26,454 nucleotides of DNA from assembly GCA_046590705.1 (NCBI GenBank), contig JBKJUK010000094.1, positions 1-26,454 of the forward strand, written 5' to 3'. Below, piece by piece: positions 22,664 through 26,454 of the stretch. This DNA is from JBKJUK01 sp046590705 (GTDB lineage: Bacteria > Acidobacteriota > Thermoanaerobaculia > Gp7-AA8). Below the pieces are notes generated by a model. The model saw only the letters and a program-made list of their open reading frames with translations, searched no databases and was not told the DNA's origin. How positions within the stretch are numbered: the stretch's first letter is position 1; each line of letters opens with the position of its first letter. A program made the translations under genes and the position numbers.

Positions 22664-23088
22664 TGGAATGGACAAAAATGCTGCCCGCAGTGAATGCAAC
22701 GCTGAATGCAACGAGCGGGATTTTACTGCTCATCGGATTCGCATTCATACGCGCAGGTAAGGTGAAGACTCATCGCTTCTTCATGCTTGCGGCTTGTACG
22801 ACGTCGACGATCTTTCTGGCGTCGTACCTTACCTATCACTACTTTGAAGGCTCCACACCGTTCACCGGAACGGGCTGGGTGAGAACTCTCTACTTCGCAA
22901 TTCTGATCTCACACACGATCCTCGCTGTGATCGTTGTCCCGCTTGCAATCGCCTCGGTTTTCAACGGATTGAAGTGGCGAATTCCTCAGCATCGTAGAGT
23001 CGCACGCTGGACTTTCCCCATCTGGATCTACGTATCGTTCACAGGAGTACTGGTCTACTTCTTTCTCTACCAATGGTTCCCGAGCTGA
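22663..23088 (+). CDS. DUF420 (CtaM/YozB-type) membrane protein
   Basis: 141 residues with four membrane helices (about 8-26, 38-58, 76-100 and 115-137). It shows the family's conserved histidines: KTHRFFML, TYHYF, ISHTILA and PQHRRVARW. DUF420 proteins are found in oxidase operons, and a member in Firmicutes is needed for oxidase maturation; a similar assembly role here is inferred. The ATG at 22663 overlaps the SCO stop (TGATG); a TTG one codon earlier is possible but less likely. It is the last gene of the locus, followed by a large hairpin that may end transcription. Confidence 0.88.
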   Translation: MEWTKMLPAVNATLNATSGILLLIGFAFIRAGKVKTHRFFMLAACTTSTIFLASYLTYHYFEGSTPFTGTGWVRTLYFAILISHTILAVIVVPLAIASVFNGLKWRIPQHRRVARWTFPIWIYVSFTGVLVYFFLYQWFPS

Positions 23089-23095
23089 CACCGTG

Positions 23096-23212
23096 GTTGT
23101 GTGGAGCACAGGCAATCCTGCCTGTGACGCGATGCATTGACTTCGGAGGACGGGGTCTCTGAAGTCAATTCTCCGCGCCACAGGCAGGATTGCCTGTGCT
23201 CCACAGTCTCGG
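23096..23212. repeat. Family B inverted pair forming a large hairpin
   Basis: A direct copy (23096-23155: GTGGAGCACAGGCAATCC and on) faces an inverted copy (about 23155-23212), giving a hairpin with arms of about 55 nt. The blocks GTGGAGCACAGGCA, CCTGCCTGTG.CGCG and TTGACTTC pair across the centre. It lies between the convergent DUF420 and RDD genes, so it could act as a bidirectional transcription barrier although there is no U-tract. Confidence 0.85.
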
Positions 23213-23250
23213 ATATGAGTTCATCCAGGGCGAATTCGGGAAGTTCGAAT

Positions 23251-23748
23251 TCAGCCTCGAATGCAGCGCGTATTCGAAAGCCGGTCCGCGAGCGAGCGCC
23301 TCTGTCCCACTAACGCCGGGACGAACCCAAGTCCGGCGATCGCCAGTGAGAGCAACGTCGCCCCGAAGCGGCGCGCTGCATTGGCAACCGACACTGGCGA
23401 GGCATCGAGCTCGGTAAGCTTGACGTCGACGATCGCGCCGCCGATCGTCTTTCCCCAGATGGTCCAGGTGCCGAGTGAGTAGTAGAACGCAACCAGCAGG
23501 ATGAAGCCGGAGAATCCGAGCAGGGAGGGCCACTCCTCGGTGAGCGTGTCGCTCAGCGTTCCTCTGAATGAGAGAAGTGGCGACATGGCCAGTGCCAGCG
23601 CCGCGAACAACGACCAATCGATCAAGGTTGCCGCGATTCTCCGAATGATTGGCGGCCGAGGCTCTTCATCTCCCGACGCCGGCTCGGAGCTCGCAGGCAC
23701 AGGATCTGCGTGGCGCCGCAGATCAACTTCGTCAAATTTTGGTGCCAT
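23251..23748 (-). CDS. RDD-family membrane protein
   Basis: 165 residues. A polar, Pro/Glu-rich N-terminus (1-33) is followed by RDD features: RRIAATLIDWSLF at the first helix, a second helix (SLLGFSGFILLVAFYYSLG), TIWGKTIGGAIVDVKL after it, and a third helix near 130-150 with RFGATLLSL. RDD proteins are small three-helix membrane proteins of mostly unknown role; a few act in ion exchange. Starts 3 nt after the stop of the large TPR gene, so they form one operon. Confidence 0.85.
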   Translation of the reverse strand: MAPKFDEVDLRRHADPVPASSEPASGDEEPRPPIIRRIAATLIDWSLFAALALAMSPLLSFRGTLSDTLTEEWPSLLGFSGFILLVAFYYSLGTWTIWGKTIGGAIVDVKLTELDASPVSVANAARRFGATLLSLAIAGLGFVPALVGQRRSLADRLSNTRCIRG

Positions 23749-23751
23749 CCG

Positions 23752-26076
23752 TTACCGAAGCGGAAGATACTTCACGTAAATCCGGTAGAGGAGATCCTTC
23801 TGTTCACCGTCGTACCTGCCCGCCAGGTCTCGCGTTTTCTTGGCCACCTCGTCTCCCGGGTTCGACTGCAGTAACTTGTCTAGTTCAGCCATAGCCTCGG
23901 CAGTCTTTTCCTCACGCAGTGCCATCGTGGCAAGGTTGAAGCGGCCGCTGGAAAGCATCTGCTTTACATTTTGATTCTGGGGATCCTGCTGGTTGAGCGC
24001 TTCGAGTGTCGCGACCGCTTCTCGATAGTTACCTTCCTTGAACATCGATCGCGCGCTGTCGAGTTTGGCGACCTGCTGTGATGCATCGTCATAGAACTGC
24101 TTCATGTCGCCGGGCAGCGGTTGCAGGGCTGCCGCTTTCTCGAGCGCGTCCTTCGCTCCGATGTAGTCGTGAGCCTCGTACGCCGAGCGACCGGTCGACA
24201 GCAAATCCTGGAATGCCTGCGCGCCTGCGCGCCCGCCAGCCCCTGCGGCCTTGGCCTTCTTGTCCTTGTAGTCGTCTACCAGAGACAGGGCCTGGTCGTG
24301 TTGAGGATCGGAGGGACTGATGGTGAGCAGCATGGCGATTGCTTCATCGAAGCGACCGCGCGAGGCCAGCGTCTGAGCCTGCGTGAGAGTGCTGGCACCT
24401 TGCGCACTCTGCGATTCCGCCGCTGTCGCGAAGAACGTCTGGTATGCGAACCATCCGCCGACCGACACGATCAGCAGGCCGACAATTCCCAAAATCAGAG
24501 CTTTTGGTGGTGACGACTTCTTTGTCGCTACGGGAGCGCTTACCTGACGTTTCGCTGCAGTTTTCTGAGAACCTGCGGCTGCTGTGGGATCGTCGTCGAG
24601 AGAGAGATCGTCGTCCAGTTCCGGTGCGATGTCCGGCGGCGGAATCATCGGAGTGTGGTCGTTGCCACCATCCTCGGCGGCGTCGATGGCACGCAGCTGT
24701 TCCCGGGCATCGCGACTCTGCGGGTCCAGGTCGAGCGCCTTCTCGGCCTCGAGTCTGGCCCCAATAAAATTGCCTCCGGCCATTGCAGTCGCTGCTGCCG
24801 TGAGACGAGTCTCCACCTGACGATCGATCTCGATCTTGCGCCCGCGTGCGTTCTCGATCCTTGCCGACGCATTCTCGTTGGTGACGTCGATGAGAAAGAT
24901 TCGTGACCAGATGTCGATCGCGTCCTGCAAATTTCCGCGACTGAGGGCGGCGTCTCCTTCGGCGAGGTACTGATCGACCTTGGTCTGATCATCGACGCTG
25001 ACGTCTACCGATGCTGTGTTGAAATCGAAAGACGAGCCTTCACTCGCCGGCGTCAGCGGGGGAGGAGTAGCGGAGAAGTCGTAACCACCACCTGCTTGAG
25101 GGACGGCCGATGTGCTGTCAAAGGAGAAGGGGGCCGCGGCGTTGGATTGCTCACTGTCGAAACTGAAGCCGGCAGATGGAGTTGCACTCGCCGGCACCTG
25201 CCCGAAGTTGAAGGCGTTTCCTGCGGCCGCATCAGGTGCAGGAGTCGAAGGGGACCCGAAACTGAAGTCACCGGTCGGCTCCGGCGATTGAAAGGCGCCT
25301 GAGAATTCCGAACTGGGAGAGGAAGGCGGCAGGCTTCCGAACGGCTGCGTCGGTATGTCACCAAACGCGGGAACGTGCGGAACTTCCGGCGTACCGAAGG
25401 AGAACTCTTCCTTCTTCTCTTCCTCGAAACTGAAGCCGAAGTCCGAGGGCGTCGAGGCGGGAGTTTGAGCCGGAGCCTGAGGTTCAACCAGGAATGATGG
25501 CGCCGCGGAAGAAGCGTCTGATGCGCGGGACGCGGCTGCAATCTCGCTATCCACTGCCACGATCTCGGGATGATCTGCGTCAAGCGTACGGGCCTTATTG
25601 ACCTCGGATCGTGCTGAGGCGCTGTTGCCTTTCGCGAGATGGCCACGCGCGCGCGCCACGAACTGTTCGACGAACGGTCCAGCCTCCATTTTCTCCTGCG
25701 ACTGCTCGGCGATGAGCTGAGCTTCGGAGTTTCCGAGGTCGTCACGGAGGATCTGCCGGCAGATGTCGACAGCTCTCTGGAAATCGCGCTGCGCGTAGGC
25801 CTCGCGCGCGGTCGAGAGTTCGTCTGCTGTTGAAGCTGGTGCGGCGAAGGCATCGGCTCCAAAGGGCTGCGCCGAGAAACCGGCCCGAGCCTGCTCGAGC
25901 AGTTGACTGGCAGGTGTGAATTGCGGGTCCATCCTGAGAATGAAATCGCAGCCTGCGATCACGTCATCGGTCTTTCCCTGATTCAGAAGTACGACCGACT
26001 GCCGATAGGTGGAAAGTACCCGATCCTTCACTTCGATCGGAAGCGAGGGATTCCCTGCATATTCATTTGGATTCAT
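23752..26076 (-). CDS. Large TPR membrane protein with FSFG-rich linker
   Basis: 774 residues from ATG 26076. Residues about 15-190 contain TPR-like helices (STYRQSVVLLNQGKTDDVI, REAYAQRDFQRAVDICRQIL). Residues about 205-355 are low-complexity and probably disordered, with repeated FSFG, FNFG, FSFD and FDFN motifs separated by P, S, T, A. A second TPR block covers about 360-470, an acidic stretch 475-505, one membrane helix about 525-545 (ALILGIVGLLIVSVGGWFAY), then C-terminal TPRs (550-774). The N-terminus should be cytoplasmic and the C-terminus periplasmic. A start at 26118 is also open, but ATG 26076 leaves the TATAAT promoter outside the gene. Function unknown; a scaffold across the membrane is likely. 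Followed by the RDD gene 3 nt on. Confidence 0.85.
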   Translation of the reverse strand: MNPNEYAGNPSLPIEVKDRVLSTYRQSVVLLNQGKTDDVIAGCDFILRMDPQFTPASQLLEQARAGFSAQPFGADAFAAPASTADELSTAREAYAQRDFQRAVDICRQILRDDLGNSEAQLIAEQSQEKMEAGPFVEQFVARARGHLAKGNSASARSEVNKARTLDADHPEIVAVDSEIAAASRASDASSAAPSFLVEPQAPAQTPASTPSDFGFSFEEEKKEEFSFGTPEVPHVPAFGDIPTQPFGSLPPSSPSSEFSGAFQSPEPTGDFSFGSPSTPAPDAAAGNAFNFGQVPASATPSAGFSFDSEQSNAAAPFSFDSTSAVPQAGGGYDFSATPPPLTPASEGSSFDFNTASVDVSVDDQTKVDQYLAEGDAALSRGNLQDAIDIWSRIFLIDVTNENASARIENARGRKIEIDRQVETRLTAAATAMAGGNFIGARLEAEKALDLDPQSRDAREQLRAIDAAEDGGNDHTPMIPPPDIAPELDDDLSLDDDPTAAAGSQKTAAKRQVSAPVATKKSSPPKALILGIVGLLIVSVGGWFAYQTFFATAAESQSAQGASTLTQAQTLASRGRFDEAIAMLLTISPSDPQHDQALSLVDDYKDKKAKAAGAGGRAGAQAFQDLLSTGRSAYEAHDYIGAKDALEKAAALQPLPGDMKQFYDDASQQVAKLDSARSMFKEGNYREAVATLEALNQQDPQNQNVKQMLSSGRFNLATMALREEKTAEAMAELDKLLQSNPGDEVAKKTRDLAGRYDGEQKDLLYRIYVKYLPLR

Positions 26077-26086
26077 TGAGCGCCGG

Positions 26087-26095
26087 ATTATAACA
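26087..26095 (-). promoter_or_regulatory. Extended -10 promoter of the TPR-RDD operon
   Basis: On the minus strand TGTTATAAT gives a perfect -10 with an extended TGn element. TTGAAC (26113-26118) is a -35-like hexamer but at 20-bp spacing, which is too long. The predicted start near 26080 is about 4 nt before the ATG at 26076, so the message would be almost leaderless; no Shine-Dalgarno fits in between. Confidence 0.5.
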
Positions 26096-26118
26096 AGCCC
26101 GGCGTTTCGCCCGTTCAA

Positions 26119-26454
26119 TCATCTCGAAAGCAGGAAGATTCTGAGCCTGCGCCACTGCGAAACGGAGCCGCGATTCCGGGCGAGTACACGACTGAGGGAA
26201 AGAAACAGGGATCGCCGCGTACCAGCAGGAGCGCCGTCATTCCGAGCTCGGAATCGGCGCATGACGCCGGTTTTACAGACATGAACGGGTTACTCCTCGC
26301 AGCGAGTAGTCGCCGACAATCGTAAGTATCGCTCCTGCAACCAACACACACGGAGCCCCGGAGGGGCGGCATCTCTTTAGCCACGGCCGTGAGGCCGTGG
26401 ACCGCGCATCGCGACGAATTCAAGAGCCCCGAAGGGGCGGCATCGCGACTTCCG
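26119..26454. other. Non-coding DNA at the right end, with repeats
   Basis: About 336 nt without a supportable gene. Contains a perfect 16-bp palindrome ATTCCGAGCTCGGAAT (26239-26254), two family C repeats and a GTGA-loop hairpin. Nothing else is recognised; the neighbouring gene lies outside the window. Confidence 0.6.
26352..26448 (+). repeat. Family C repeats and GTGA-loop hairpin
   Basis: GAGCCCCGGAGGGGCGGCATC (26353 onwards) and AGCCCCGAAGGGGCGGCATC (26424-26443) flank a perfect hairpin CCACGGCC-GTGA-GGCCGTGG (26381-26400). Same combination of element types as in 13889-14165, so the two regions probably carry the same composite repeat. Confidence 0.8.

Noticed and set aside
23096..23212. 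Classic rho-independent terminator
   Set aside because: Large hairpin but no T-tract on either side; described as a repeat pair with a possible barrier role only.

Overview
The window (about 58-60% G+C by eye, dense operons with ATGA/TGATG overlaps, intergenic spaces full of palindromic repeats) looks like the chromosome of an uncultured Gram-negative bacterium. I favour Acidobacteriota or a neighbouring phylum because of the chemosensory gene set and the repeat types, but this is inference. No rRNA, tRNA, CRISPR array, phage gene or transposase was seen.

Layout. (1) 76-1008: ribH-nusB, a housekeeping pair behind a TATAAT promoter and bracketed by inverted copies of one 25-bp repeat. (2) 1289-13719: a long + strand chemosensory locus: PATAN/receiver/GAF protein, CheY, CheA, an ExeA-like AAA ATPase, CheW, a zinc-ribbon protein with a degenerate receiver, a giant HEAT-repeat protein, CheR, CheB, a coiled-coil GAF protein and a second CheY. 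It has both adaptation enzymes but no methyl-accepting receptor and no flagellar gene. cheB alone is bracketed by two copies of a palindromic element. (3) 13720-14229: repeat-only gap. (4) 14230-14964 (-): a ZIP metal transporter. (5) 15166-23088: an aerobic terminal oxidase locus: cupredoxin lipoprotein, CoxB, CoxA (A1-type), CtaA, CtaB, CoxC, a 47-residue membrane peptide, then after about 630 nt of long palindromes a CPSC membrane protein, a SCO1-type copper chaperone and a DUF420 protein. (6) 23251-26076 (-): an RDD membrane protein behind a large TPR protein with FSFG-like disordered repeats, transcribed from a promoter that would give an almost leaderless mRNA. (7) 26119-26454: repeat-only DNA.

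How the parts work together. In the chemosensory locus CheA/CheW form the kinase core, two stand-alone CheYs and the receiver of the PATAN protein are possible outputs, and CheR/CheB imply a methylated receptor encoded elsewhere. PATAN and ExeA-like partners, and the lack of flagellar genes, suggest control of a surface or envelope process such as type IV pili rather than swimming; this is inference. In the oxidase locus CoxA/B/C form the enzyme, CtaA/CtaB make heme A, SCO1 and perhaps the cupredoxin and CPSC proteins handle copper.

The most notable points are the receptor-less chemosensory locus with its non-canonical partners, palindromic elements that frame cheB and supply the ribosome-binding site and start codon of a small oxidase-linked gene, and the FSFG-rich TPR membrane protein.
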